A stretch of DNA of 34,328 bases from Gnetum montanum. Lineage: Eukaryota; Streptophyta; Gnetopsida; Gnetales; Gnetaceae. Shown here in pieces: positions 20,771 through 31,079 of this stretch; positions within the stretch are counted from its first letter, which is position 1, and each line of letters opens with the position of its first letter. The stretch is taken from NCBI GenBank assembly GCA_015680685.1, contig MNCI01008581.1, positions 231,678 through 266,005 of the forward strand. The letters run 5' to 3'. Position numbers and translations under genes: made by a program. A model generated the notes under the pieces. It made no database searches. It saw only the letters and a program-made list of their open reading frames with translations, and was not told the DNA's origin.

Positions 20771-20959
20771 AACATGTTTCCTAATGAATTCCTCTTTGTT
20801 GGGGCTATAACTAAAGAAATGTCCTATGAGAAAAAATGGTATGATGACATTCTCACCTATCTTCTCACTTAGGAGATGCCATAAGGGTTGGACCACTAGA
20901 AGAAATAGTAGTTTCTTCACCAAGTAAAGTACTTCATGAAGATCAATGGACATTTGTAC

Positions 20960-22075
20960 AAGGTGTGCACTGATGGCTTGGTTCGTTGGTGTGTCCCTAA
21001 TGCTGATCAACTACATGTTCTCCAAGATGCTCATGAAGGTCCTTGTGGAGGGCACTATGCTAGGAGATGCATGGCCATTAAAATCCTAATGGCAAGGTAC
21101 TAATAGCCAACACTCTTTATGGATGCTTACCATTACATTCACTCTTGTGAATGATGCCAACGAGATGGTGGAATGATTGCTCAAATGGAGGAGCCTCAAC
21201 AATGGATTCAACCATTAGAAACCTTTGACATTTGGGGCATTGATTTTAGGGGTCCCATCATGCCCATGTCAAATGAAAAGGCATATACAATAGTCACTGT
21301 TGACTATTGTATGAAGTGGGTAGAAGCAGCAACCATCCTTGACTATACACCTTCTACTACTACTCAGTTTGTACAACAAAATGTTGTAAATAGGTTTGGT
21401 ATGCCATGTGCATTAATTTCTAACAATGGAACTTTCTTTATAGGTACTACTTTTTAGAAGCTTATGCAATGCTTGGGGGTTGAACCCAAACTCACAACAC
21501 CTTACCATCCCCAAGCTAATGGTCAAGCTGAGGTTACCAATAGGGAAATCATAAGGATACTAACAAGAACTATTAGCAAGTATAGGAAGGACTAGATCAC
21601 AAAACTCAATGATTCCCTTTTGGCCTACCACTCAACATGGAAACTTCCTATAGGCTACTCTCCCTATGAGCTTCTGTATAAGAAATTACCAACACTTCCT
21701 ATTCAATCCAAACTCTGTACACTTTCAACAACTTGTGACCTTGACCTTGACTTGATTCTAGCCCAAAAATAATGACTGATGAATCTCAACCTGCTAGAAA
21801 AAAATCACTTAGTAGCCCTATCATCTAATGAGTTGCACAAGGCCTATAACAAAAGGGGTCATGACCTAAAAATTAGAAAAGTCAAACTTCAACTAGGAGA
21901 TAAGGTTCTCTACACATGTACTTCAATGAACTAAGTTCCAAACATTGTAGGAAGGACCTTACATCATTTATGAGACTTTTCCTTCTAGGGGCATCATAAT
22001 CTATAAACCTGAGAGCCTAAATAAGAAATAGTTGGTCAACATACAACAAGTGAAACCTTTCCATGAGCATAAGCT
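20960..22075 (+). pseudogene. Gypsy D integrase
   Basis: The zinc-binding HHCC domain is readable: LQDAHEGPCGGHYARR near 21020, a tail ending in Cys-x2-Cys near 21145-21158. The catalytic core follows in frame 21173-21457: FDIWGIDFRGP with the first Asp at 21242-21244; then ALISNNGTFFI, where the second Asp is replaced by Asn at 21422-21424; then after a TAG stop, HPQANGQAEVTNREI with the Glu at 21530-21532. Exactly 35 residues separate the second and third sites, the D-D(35)E spacing. Later, SLLAYHSTWKLPIGYSPYEL (about 21618) matches the 'A.RTA.KTPIG.SPY.L' block. No chromodomain was recognised after it. Confidence 0.92.
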
Positions 22076-24194
22076 AACTAACACAACAACAACCTCATCA
22101 GACTGACAACCATACTCCATATTTCAAATCTCCTCCTTTCAACTTAGTTGTGGGGGAGATGGCCAACCATGTTAACCATAAAAGTGGCTCCTCAGTTTTT
22201 CAAATTTTTTGTTTTACACATTTTTTCTACGCATTCTTTATTTTACCTTTTTTTCTTGTTATTAATCTTTTTTAATTCTTATTTTACACCATCGTTAGTA
22301 TGTTTGCTATTTCTTGAATATTTTACACTTTCTTTTATATTTTATTTTATTTTATTTGGTGTGGTTTTCTAACCTTTTTTAATAAGTGCCAGGTACATTG
22401 GTAATGCGCTACTTGATGGTGGTATGTACCATTTTTGTTATTTGATTGTTGGTGTCTATTTTTTGGATTTGAATTTTAGTACAGATAATTAGGGTATTAT
22501 TTCTTTTTCATGCAATAGGTAGTGAGTCCAAACTCTATGATTTTCCTTATTTTGGAAACATGAAGTGCCTTTTTCATTAATAAAACTTTAATAAATTTGT
22601 AACTTTGGTAGTTTTCAGAATTGGGAAGGATTCACAAGTTTGAACAGGGTGTGGCTTCAAGGGGATTTGGTATTCTTTGTGCTTTTCTGTTTTCCTGCAT
22701 GCATGTGTGTTTTCATGGACTTATTATTGTTATGTGTCATCCAATAAAAGGAAGTTGAATAAGTCCTTGCATGATGTGGTTCTCGTCAGAAAAAAAATGA
22801 TGAGGATTCAAAGCATACCCCTTGGACAAAATAAATGCATACATCCTGGCATGGTGTGGTTCTCATCAAAAAAGAAAAAAAATGATGAGGATTCAAAGCA
22901 TACCCCTTGGACAAAATAAATGCATGTGTCTTTACATGGTGTGATTCCCATTTCATAAAAAAAACAATGGGAATTCAAAGCACACACTTAGACAAAATAA
23001 ATGGGCTATAAGTATTGGTTATGTGAATAGTCCCCTCTAACTAAGGCCTTTCTTCACTTCCTACCTCTTCTCTAATAAGGAATGGTGGTTGTTTTGTGAA
23101 AGCACTCTTGTGTCTTAGGGGATGGATTGATCTTAGAATGAAAATGGGAAGTCACTTAACATGGTTGGTTTGGTTTGGACTAAGGATAGATCTTATCAAG
23201 TCATTTAACCAAAAAATTCACAAGGGACTTCATGTGACCATAATTAGGAACTCCATTTCACTCTCTCTCTCTCATCCATCTATGTGTTCCATGTTTCATC
23301 TCACTACCAGTTTCATGTTTTGGTTCAATGTCCTAGTTTGATGTGTCGAAATTCTTAGTTGGTTACTTTTAGGTTTTTGTACTTAACCTTTTGTAACCAT
23401 TAATCATCCATGGAGCCCATGGACTCTTTGGTTTGAAGTTATGCAATGGCATAAGAGGCTTGTGCTTGCTTTGGGGAGGACCTACTTGCATATTTTTTGG
23501 TTGGATTAGTTAAGTTCTTTATCCTTAGACACTTTTTACAATCAAATTCTTTTTTTTTACCCCATCAATGACATCCAATTGTGCACATCTTCATAATACT
23601 TTTTAGTGAATTTTGTTTTTATTGTTGTGAATTATTATACCCTCTTCAACTATGTCCTTATGTTGAACTTTTTTAGAATTCATGGACCGCTTATCTTATC
23701 TATCCTATTTGTCAACCTTCCCACTAACACTACTAAAGGAACCAGTCTACCACAATCACAACTTAGTTGAGTATAACCATCGATGAGACAAGACATTTAA
23801 CTGCTATGTATTACACATTGCATACTAATTTTTGATTCTGTTGTGATTGCAGTGGAAAGCATGGACTGAAAGCGAATCTATCTTCACCAAGGAAGATGTA
23901 GTAGTGCCACATAATGAGAACCATTCCTAATCATTAGATCTTCTCTCTCTCTCTCATTCTTCTACTGCTAAGAGGTGTTGGATGTTAGTGATATTGAGGA
24001 TGTTCACTTCTCTTATCATGAACACCCAATTTGGTAAAAAGGATTGTAATTCTGTATACTTGGGCACTCAGAGTCGGTTGTTTCATTTGATTCAATCTGT
24101 ATGTCAGTCAATAATCCCATACCTACCCAATATATTGTGTTGTAAAGAACTTGTTCCTCCTCTTCTTCATCCAATGACAAGTTTTCATTTAATC
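22076..24194 (+). other. Long 3' region of gypsy D, no coding domain recognised
   Basis: About 2.1 kb lies between integrase and the 3' PPT. It starts with a PPT-like TTGTGGGGGAGATGG (22147-22161), then T-rich sequence, then a tandem hairpin array (22764-23005), short CT runs (about 23261-23273 and 23942-23956), and an acceptor-like TTGTGATTGCAG ending near 23852. A short stretch after it reads VLDVSDIEDVHFSYHEHP (about 23969). No envelope-like protein could be shown. Long non-coding or extra-ORF 3' regions are known in Athila/Tat elements. Confidence 0.55.
22764..23005 (+). repeat. Three tandem hairpin repeats
   Basis: Three units of about 77-85 bp (22764-22843, 22844-22928, 22929-23005) share TCCTTGCATGATGTGGTTC, a hairpin with an A-rich loop, then GGATTCAAAGC...GGACAAAATAAATG. 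Stems are CTCGTCA/TGATGAG (22782-22788 with 22798-22804), CTCATCA/TGATGAG (22862-22868 with 22883-22889), and ATTCCCATT/AATGGGAAT (22944-22952 with 22966-22974). Differences between units fall on both sides of the stem and keep pairing. Confidence 0.85.
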
Positions 24195-24203
24195 ATGGGG
24201 GCA
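24195..24203 (+). other. Gypsy D 3' polypurine tract
   Basis: ATGGGGGCA stands directly before the 3' LTR start TGATGAACATG. The G-run is the expected PPT core for gypsy elements of this kind. Confidence 0.6.
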
Positions 24204-25004
24204 TGATGAACATGTTTTTGATGTCTGCCATGACATCACGTACACAACGTCAGGGTATATGCTCTAAGTCTATAAATGTCATGCCTAGGCTCTAGTTTAC
24301 ACATTAGTTTTTGGTTATTTTTTAGTCAAAGTAGCAGAGCTTTTGTCGTTTCTTCCTTTCAGAGTTAGAATATTTTTTGAGTGCCCACAAAAGGAGTCTA
24401 AGTGTGTATGATTCTTTGTTCAAGCACTGATGTACCTGAGTGTAGTAGTGTGATAGGAATAAAATGAACTCTTTTGACAATCCTTGTAGCACTAAGAATA
24501 GATTAATATTTTATTTTATGCATTTTACTTTCTTGCTCTTTACTTTAATGCATTTTAATTAAGCAATTTATTTCCAATAATTAATGAACACAAGCATGAC
24601 CACTTCGAGCAGTCATACAGTAATCAATAACCCAACAAAGATAAATGTTTAATAGCCCAGTAGTGCTATATGTGTTCAAGAATGTGGGAAAATTACTTGT
24701 GTTAGGCTAGCTAGGTAGTAGATGAATTAGATCTTCAATTACTTTACCTTTCATTCTTGTTTTATGTGATCAAACTTATAAAATACAAATGAAAAAAAAT
24801 CATATACCTCAATTACACTTAAACCATACTATTGAGCCTCACAAGTGTAGTTGGGAAGACAATGAATGTTCTCAATGCCCATTTCACTTCCTAGAAGAGC
24901 TAGTGCATTGGATAATTATAGGTCCATGTAATTCAACTGGATCACGCATAATGCCTTAATGATTCATATGGTTGGGCATAGGGGTACCTAGTTGCTCCTC
25001 AACA
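24204..25004 (+). repeat. Gypsy D 3' LTR
   Basis: It is 801 bp, begins TGATGAACATG and ends GTTGCTCCTCAACA, followed by the target duplication TACAT (25005-25009). It aligns with the 5' LTR throughout but has only one copy of the inverted-repeat module (GACATCACGTACACAACGTC, 24232-24251). The TATA box TCTATAAATG is at about 24269-24278. Confidence 0.9.
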
Positions 25005-25414
25005 TACATCAAAAATAAAGAAATTCTTAAAGTAAATTCCAATAAAAAATTAAATGCTAAGCCAAGTGTTGCAATGGATAGAACAAATCTTGATTTTATT
25101 GAAATCATGCAAATGTATCTAGGTACATCAAGCACTTAAATAAACCTTCATACAATTTATTCAATTCATGCTACGAGTGCTCAACAAGGAAAATTGTAAC
25201 TTCTAAAAAATTAAAATGATATAGTTTTGCTAAAAAAATGATCAAATTTTGCCATAAATGTGATGGGTATGTGCTTTTATATAAGTATTTATGAGCTTTG
25301 CATCAATGCTTATGCATTGATGAAGCTAGGACTATGTCAACGTTGATTCATCGACAAGACTCTAAAACATTAACTTTTATTAGTAGAGAGGATGGTCCTA
25401 GTATTAACAATGTT

Positions 25415-26207
25415 TGATGAGTTGCGTTTTGGGCGATCACAATATCGCGTACACGATATCACAGCCCACTGCAATGTCTATAAATAAGAGGTAGCTCTTC
25501 CTTGTTTCATCATTAGATTAGACCGTTGTGAAGCTCTAGTAGTTTTTCCTCTCTAGAGATAGAATAATTTCCTAGTGTTTGCCCGTAGTATGGTGATTGT
25601 AATTGTACGGCAAACTTATTCGAGTGTGACGTACTTGGACATGCACATGACCGAAAATAAAGATCGAGATTACTTCATCATTGCAGCATTCACTTAGTTT
25701 AATCATTTATTTACTTAATTTTTATTTATTTCTTTCTTAGTTAATCTCTCTCACCCTTACCTCCTAGTAACGTGGAATGAGTACAACTTAATCACGAGCA
25801 TTTAAGTGTGACTACTTGGTACCCCAGTAGCGTACCTAGGCCATGTGCTTGGTAATCCCAGTGGTAGTTGTGCACAAGGTCCAAGATGTGTACGGATGAT
25901 TAAGGAACAGATGCTCATCGCACTTAGGCTATTTTAGACTCTATTGCCCTTTCCCTCTTAGCTTAGTTAGCATTACTTTCCATTGCCTTCAGGAGTATCA
26001 TTAGATTAGGAACACATCATACACCTCACTCTAAACTAAACCATATGTGACAAAGATAATACTAGTCCAGGTGGGAAGACTGCGAACTGCGACCTATAGA
26101 TAACTGTTTGGGTGCCACAACTACTCCATCTGCGGAGTTCGACCAGATCGTGCGTGAAAACACTCGTATTCATATGGTTGAGTGTAGGGGTATCTCGCCA
26201 CTCATCA
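25415..26207 (+). mobile_element. Solo gypsy-type LTR with target duplication ATGTT
   Basis: The 793-bp LTR begins TGATGAGTTGCG and ends GCCACTCATCA. ATGTT is present on both sides (25410-25414 and 26208-26212). No internal region is present. It has the module ATATCG-CGTACA-CGATAT (25442-25459), a TATA box TCTATAAATA (about 25478-25487), and two copies of the GCTTGGTA...CCCAGT repeat (about 25815-25865). It belongs to the same subfamily as 1-455. It lies inside the minus-strand LTR 14496-26219. Confidence 0.92.
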
Positions 26208-26219
26208 ATGTTCATATCA

Positions 26220-27120
26220 TTTTTAACATTTATACTTGAAATTAAAATAACAAAAGGAGTTAATGTAGCACCAAAAAGCTTTGGAAAAATACCAACTTTT
26301 GTAAGAGAGGAAAATACAAAAGTAAATTTTGATAAATAATGATCACAATAATTAACATTATGTCAAGTCTCTTTAGCATCTTCTAAATGTTGCTTTTTCA
26401 AAAAATATTTCATCTTTGGATAGATAGTAATCTTCCTTACATAAGAAATTTTTTTTCTTATATACTATCTATCCAAATTGATCAATACTTATAGTAAACG
26501 TAATATTATTTATATAATCTTTTCTGGTCTAGAGTTTTTTTTATTATCATTTGATCATTCTTATCATAAATATTATCTTAATTATTTGTTTGTTCAGCTT
26601 TAAATTATATTTCTATCTTTAGTTTCAATATGTTTTCTTTTCCTTGACATTCTTTTCTTAAGCAAAAAAGGATAAACAATGAATAAATTTCCTTCATGAT
26701 GATAAAAATTATAACAATTAGGAATATTATAATATGCAATTAGTTAAATGTAACTCTTTTTACCTACTTACAATACTAATTCCTTTTTACGGTTAAGAAG
26801 ATTGATTTTAATAAAAAATATATGTATCAAATGGTGTAGAAATAGATTCCATATGCTTAACGGGATTAAGAAAAAAAAATTTCTTTCCAACTCTCTAAAA
26901 AATCAATAGAAGAGTAAATGGCTTAACAAAACATGGAGCTTCAGAATATTTTTCAAATTGAACATCAAAATTAGAAGTCTACTTATGAATGATTAACACT
27001 ACATGCTTATGTATAAAAGATCCTATACAAAATGCATGTTGCATCATTGAAGCATTATCTAGCTTAACAAGTAGAAAATACAAGAATAATGCCTAGTCCA
27101 AATGACTTGGATGTCATGCT
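26220..27120. other. Unassigned AT-rich stretch with a hairpin
   Basis: No retroelement domain was recognised. On the minus strand, about 26345-26213 reads as an open segment (FTFVFSSLTKVGIFPKLFG, then ATLTPFVILISSINVKN) that could be decayed coding sequence but has no recognised family. A strong hairpin lies at 26415-26477. The rest is AT-rich without clear structure. Confidence 0.4.
26415..26477. repeat. 63-nt inverted repeat (hairpin)
   Basis: TTTGGATAGATAGTA (26415-26429) pairs perfectly with TACTATCTATCCAAA (26463-26477), and ATAAGAAA (26441-26448) pairs with TTTCTTAT (26454-26461). Eleven bases on the left arm face one on the right as a bulge, and the loop is five T. It may be a foldback element remnant or a small-RNA-like hairpin. 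Confidence 0.8.
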
Positions 27121-27587
27121 TATTAGATGGTAATTCATACATTGTCTTAATTCATAAAATGTTGTATTAAGTCAAGTCAGTTATTTTCTAAGTATAGTGA
27201 GTCAATTTGTAACTCTTGGTGTTAATTCATAATACATAGAAGTAATTTTTGAGTCTCTATATTATGAAATAAAGTAGTCAATAAATATGTGTTATGAAAT
27301 AAAATAATTCGTAAGACTAATTAAGCACTCAAAAATTTGTAACAAAATATTACTATACGGTATTATGTATATGAGTCGCAAGTGTTTGTTAGGTTAAAAG
27401 TCTAGCAAGTACCAAGTTTGGATGGGTGAAGAGGAAGTGAGTGTAAAGAACATAAGAAGAAAAAAAAGAGTAAGAATTGTTCAAAAATAAGGAATAAAGT
27501 GTTACAATCAAAGGTTCCAAATTAAGTTATTTAGAAGAATTATTCTAAAAAGAATTACAAGATTATAAAGTTCTTACAAAGTTCCCA
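27121..27587 (+). repeat. Copia C 5' LTR
   Basis: It aligns with 31626-32051, sharing TTAGATGGTAATTCATA, GTTGTATTAAGTCAAGTCA, AGAGGAAGTGAGTGT and AAAAAGAATTA. The start TATTAG replaces the TGTTAG of the 3' copy. A weak PBS-like TGGAATGAAAGT follows two bases after the end (27590-27601), matching 8 of 12 positions of the initiator methionine tRNA site. It is about 40 bases longer than the 3' copy. Confidence 0.85.
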
Positions 27588-27639
27588 ATGGAATGAAAGT
27601 ATTGCAGATGATACCAATGCTATGTACAACATGACATTA

Positions 27640-28260
27640 CAAGAAGAAGAGAAGAATCTCTTAAGATCATTAATTAATAAGATTTTAGTTACAGATACAT
27701 AGAAGCTTACGATGAAGAATTAAAAGACTTGGGCACAAAGAATGAGAATCACCTTATGAGCTAGTAGACTATGATATGTTGTTTTAAATTCTAATTTTGA
27801 ACTTGACAGTGATTAGAAAACAAAGAAAAATGATATCACCTTCAGTATTAGATGAAGTATTTAATCTAATGTATGGTATAGATATAGCTGTAAACATTTA
27901 AAAATATTTGTATAAAATATTTGGGTGTTTAGATCAAGCAAGAAAGGATAATCTCTTCCTAAAGTTACAAATGATGAAAATGAATGCAGATTATAACTTA
28001 ATAGACTTTATCAAAGGCATGAAGGTAGTTATATTAGAATGAGACAAAGAGGTGATTGATAAAGAAAGAGTAAGTTGTCTTTTGAGAGTACTCCTTGATA
28101 AGTATAAAGGAAGAAAGACCAAACTTTATAACATTAATAGCACAAATGTAGGTGCAAGAAACTAAGATGAAATTGGAAAAAAAATTAGAAAATATGGAAC
28201 AAGTTACCTATACTATAAAAAGGCTTGGAGGACATTGGATACAAAATTAGTTTTACAATG
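27640..28260 (+). pseudogene. Copia C gag
   Basis: This is a decayed capsid precursor. Readable parts are SPSVLDEVFNLMYGIDIAVN (about 27840) and YLYKIFGCLDQARKDN (about 27902), followed by FLKLQMMKMNADYNLIDF (about 27955). These correspond to the 'E.W..L...Y.......L...L..LKM......V..F' core of copia Gag. A zinc knuckle is not readable. Several TAG, TAA and TGA stops interrupt it. It follows the LTR and weak PBS directly. Confidence 0.72.
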
Positions 28261-28930
28261 GTAAACAAGGGTAAAGAGTTAATAATCCTTCAAACCAACC
28301 TAATATTTGCCACATATAGAAAAGAAAATAACATGAACTTAAGAATTATTGATTCAATCTTAAGAATCTAAGATCCTTTGTAGTTCAAAGAAGGATTATT
28401 AGAGAAAATTGGAATAGAAACCATAATGATAATAAAAATAGCTATATTAAGAACGAAGCAAACCTACTCAAAGATGAAGTGGTCTCAATATCAAGGATGT
28501 TACAAAAAAAGATAAAGTTACTAAGGTGGAACATAACACTTGATACATTAATTCTAGTCCAAACATGTATGAAAAAATCATAATTTATTCAAGAACCTAT
28601 GTAGTATAGATGCTAGTAAAGCAATGATAACTATAGTAGCTATTTGTAAGTATAGAGACATTAGAAATATCAATATGAAGATTGCGTAGCAACTAGTAAA
28701 GATTAAGAATGTGCATTATACTCCAACATTAAAGAGACATAATCTATTATTAGTATCAAAATTGGTGAAAGCTAGACACAAGATAATCCTTGAATAAGAT
28801 CAATGAAAGAATCTCAAGTATATCATATTAAAGGATGAATCACAAAAGAAGATAGTAGAAACCAAGGAAGTAAATGGAGTATTCAAGCTACATCTAGTAA
28901 TAGAAGTTTCTTATCCAACAACTCATAAAC
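28261..28930 (+). pseudogene. Copia C protease region
   Basis: The end of the copia protease domain is clear: RIKNVHYTPTLKRHNLLLVS (about 28699-28760) then KLVKARHK, matching 'L.NVLY.P.L..NLLSV.KL'. The catalytic D-S-G block could not be found upstream in any frame; about 28560-28640 is where it should lie and it is heavily changed. Protease activity would be lost. It is followed by the pre-integrase zinc domain near 28950. Confidence 0.7.
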
Positions 28931-29990
28931 CCCAAGAAGAGAAACATTGCATGCGAGACTTGGTCATATGAAAAGAGAATATATGCAAAAATTGTTACAA
29001 TCTTCTAATGTGTTCTCTCACTAGAACTTAATTTATGATATGTTTTGCAAATCATGTGCCATTGGTAAGTAGACTAGAATGAATTTGTAACTTATATTGA
29101 AATAGGTTCTTATGGTATTGTGATGTCACTAGGTGAAGCCAAGTACTTCATAACTTATATTGATGACTTAACATACAAAGTGAAGATATACATCATTAAG
29201 TCTAAGATTGAAGTTTTTGATACTTTGAAGAAGTCCAAATCATTAGGGAAAAAATAGATTGGCTTACCTATCATGAAGTTGTGAAGTGATAATGGAATAA
29301 AGTATATAAATAAAGAGTTCTAAGAGTATCTTATAAATTATGGGATTATTCATCAAAAGATTGTTCCATATTATCTAGAACAAATTAGTGTAGAATTGAA
29401 AAATTGGTGAGATAGTAAAATGTATGTTGGCATAATCAAATTTGGATAATAGTTTTTGGGAAGAAGTAGTACAAACTGTAGTTCACCTCATCAACAAAAG
29501 TTCAACACTTTATCTATGTTTTGAATGTCATAATGCTATGTGGAATGGTAAAATACTTAACCTAGAACACTTGTGAATTTTTGGTTGCAGAATAGATTAT
29601 CATATTTTTTCTTAGACCAAATCAAGCCCAAAAAAGAAAGAGAAGGATATTTCATAGGATATGGCTTGCATATAAAAGGATATTGAATTTGGGATTCTAA
29701 ATATGAGAAATTACTGCTTATAAGAAATGTGGTATTCAATGAAGAAGAACTATTGGAAGAAAGACTTAACAACGAATCTCCTAAGAATAATACTTATGAA
29801 GATGACAATGATAGTTGTACCAGTCATAATTTTGAAGCATGTGTAAGTAAATACTATTATAAAAGCAAACAGGTGAATCAAGATACCATGAATTCCTCCT
29901 TGGATACTTTAATTAAAGATAATGATTCTTATGACAATGAGAGTAATGATGTTATAGAGCCTAAAGATTAAGAGAAATGGGAATAGATAA
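28931..29990 (+). pseudogene. Copia C integrase
   Basis: The zinc-binding pre-integrase block reads HARLGHMKREYMQKLLQSS (about 28948-29005) and CKSCAIGK (about 29048-29071). The core reads MSLGEAKYFITYIDDLTYK (about 29124-29180, first Asp), SDNGIKYINKEF (about 29289-29325, second Asp) and SVELKNW (about 29388, third Glu), so all three catalytic positions can be seen across frames. The C-terminal part is the best preserved: KKEREGYFIGYGLHIKGYWI near 29632, then RNVVFNEEELLEERL (about 29722-29766), the conserved 'F.GY......Y.LWD.....I..RDVVFNE' region. An acidic Asn/Asp-rich tail follows to 29971. Confidence 0.9.
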
Positions 29991-30960
29991 TTATGAGTGT
30001 TGGAAGCTATGCCAACTTGGATATTAATGAACCTAGACTTACAAGAAATCAATATAATGAGTTACATCATAATGATATTATTACTAACATTACGATACTT
30101 GGTAAAGAGATTCCTAAGATAGTTCCTTAAGAATTTACGATAGATTATTAGAAAAAGCTAATGAAATCAAAAATATCAATGGGAATTGGTTCCATGTCTA
30201 AAAGAATATAAGTTTATTAAGAATCATTGGGTATTTACAACTAAGTTTAAATAAGATGGCACATTAGGTAAATACAAGATAAGGCTAGTTGTAAAAGGAT
30301 TTTCTCAAATTAAAGGTATAGATTATGAAGAAACATTTGCTCCTATAGCACAAATGGTGATCTTCAAAATAATGATTTCCTTATCTACTAAGTTGAAATG
30401 AAAAATTCATCAAATTGATATTAATTCAACCTCCTTATATAGTGATTTACAAGAAGAAATATTTATGAAACAATTGGAAGGATGCATTAAGAATGATAAG
30501 CTAGTGTGCAAGTTATAAAAAGCAATGTATAGTCTCAAATAAGTACCAAGAGTATGGTATTAGAAAATTGATCAAATTTTAATTAATTATGGATTCATAA
30601 AGTCTCAAAAGAACAATAATTTATATATATGCAATAAAAAAGAAAAGATACAAATGTTCCTAGCCTTTGATGTAGATGATATATTGGTGGAAACAATGGA
30701 AATAAGTATTGAAGAGAAGTTTAAGCATTAATTATCCTTACGATTTGACATTTCAAATCTTAGCCTAACATACTACTATTTGGGAATGGATTTGAAATAG
30801 GACAAGGATGAATTGATCTTTTCTTAGATGAAGCATGAAACTGATCTATTGTAGAAATACAACATGATGAAGTATAAAGAACCTTATGTTTGTATGATAC
30901 TTGGACTCAAAATTAGTATTGAGGGAGAAATCATTAATCTTACACAATATTAACAAATCA
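29991..30960 (+). pseudogene. Copia C reverse transcriptase
   Basis: RVT_2 remnants appear in order: YKIRLVVKGFSQIKGIDYEE (about 30274-30335), TFAPIAQMVIFKIMISLS, then KIHQIDINSTSLYSDLQEEI (about 30400-30460), KAMYSLK (about 30520), and FDVDDILV with the catalytic VDD at 30672-30680, so both Asp residues remain (the Tyr of YVDD reads Asp). LSLTYYYLGMDL (about 30760) matches the 'L.YFLGIE' block. Stops are many. It follows integrase and precedes RNase H, as in all copia elements. Confidence 0.88.
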
Positions 30961-31079
30961 TTGATGCTTCTATGTATCTTACGAATATAAGACCAAATAT
31001 CCAATATGTTCTAAATAAATTGGTAATGACAATGCAAAAACGAAATTACCATGCAAGACCAAATATTCAATAAGCTTGA

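Larger units (their letters stand above)
14972..25004 (+). mobile_element. Gypsy element D (Athila/Tat-like), full-length layout, decayed
   Basis: This is a Ty3/gypsy retrotransposon of about 10 kb with LTR, tRNA-Asp-type PBS, gag, protease, RT, RNase H, integrase, a long 3' region, PPT and LTR. Integrase after RNase H defines gypsy. No chromodomain was seen after integrase, and the RT block FLDGYSGYNQI with box FMDD fits the Athila/Tat side of the family. The target duplication TACAT lies at 14966-14970 and 25005-25009, with one extra A before the 5' LTR. The two LTRs differ at roughly one position in ten by eye, mostly transitions, so the insertion is old. Confidence 0.9.
14496..26219 (-). 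repeat. Minus-strand gypsy-type LTR, split by two later insertions
   Basis: Three pieces join into one LTR of about 880 bp when the insertions are removed: 14496-14970, 25010-25414 and 26213-26219. The left piece starts TGATGAGTGACAAAG and matches the reverse complement of the other gypsy-type LTR 3' ends. The middle piece continues with the ...GGTACATCAAGCACTTAAATA block that follows the same region in the 10394-11230 LTR. The last piece restores the end ATGTTCATATCA. A TATA-like TATATAA lies on its own strand at about 25278-25284. The flanks (GTAGG and TTTTT) do not match, so its own duplication is lost. Confidence 0.8.

Noticed and set aside
22148-22372. 74-codon hydrophobic frame as an envelope-like or membrane protein
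   Set aside because: The hydrophobic residues come from a T-rich stretch (Phe and Leu codons). There is no signal for an envelope protein such as paired cysteines or a cleavage site.
25005-25414. This piece as a separate solo LTR or unique sequence
   Set aside because: It continues the minus-strand LTR begun at 14496 across the element D insertion, with TACAT on both sides.
1-26207. LTRs at 1-455 and 25415-26207 as the two ends of one giant element
   Set aside because: The 25415 copy has its own target duplication ATGTT, which makes it an independent solo insertion.
14496-26219. Minus-strand LTR as the end of a full minus-strand element
   Set aside because: No PBS-like or PPT-like sequence was seen on either side on that strand, and no minus-strand gypsy coding domain adjoins it.
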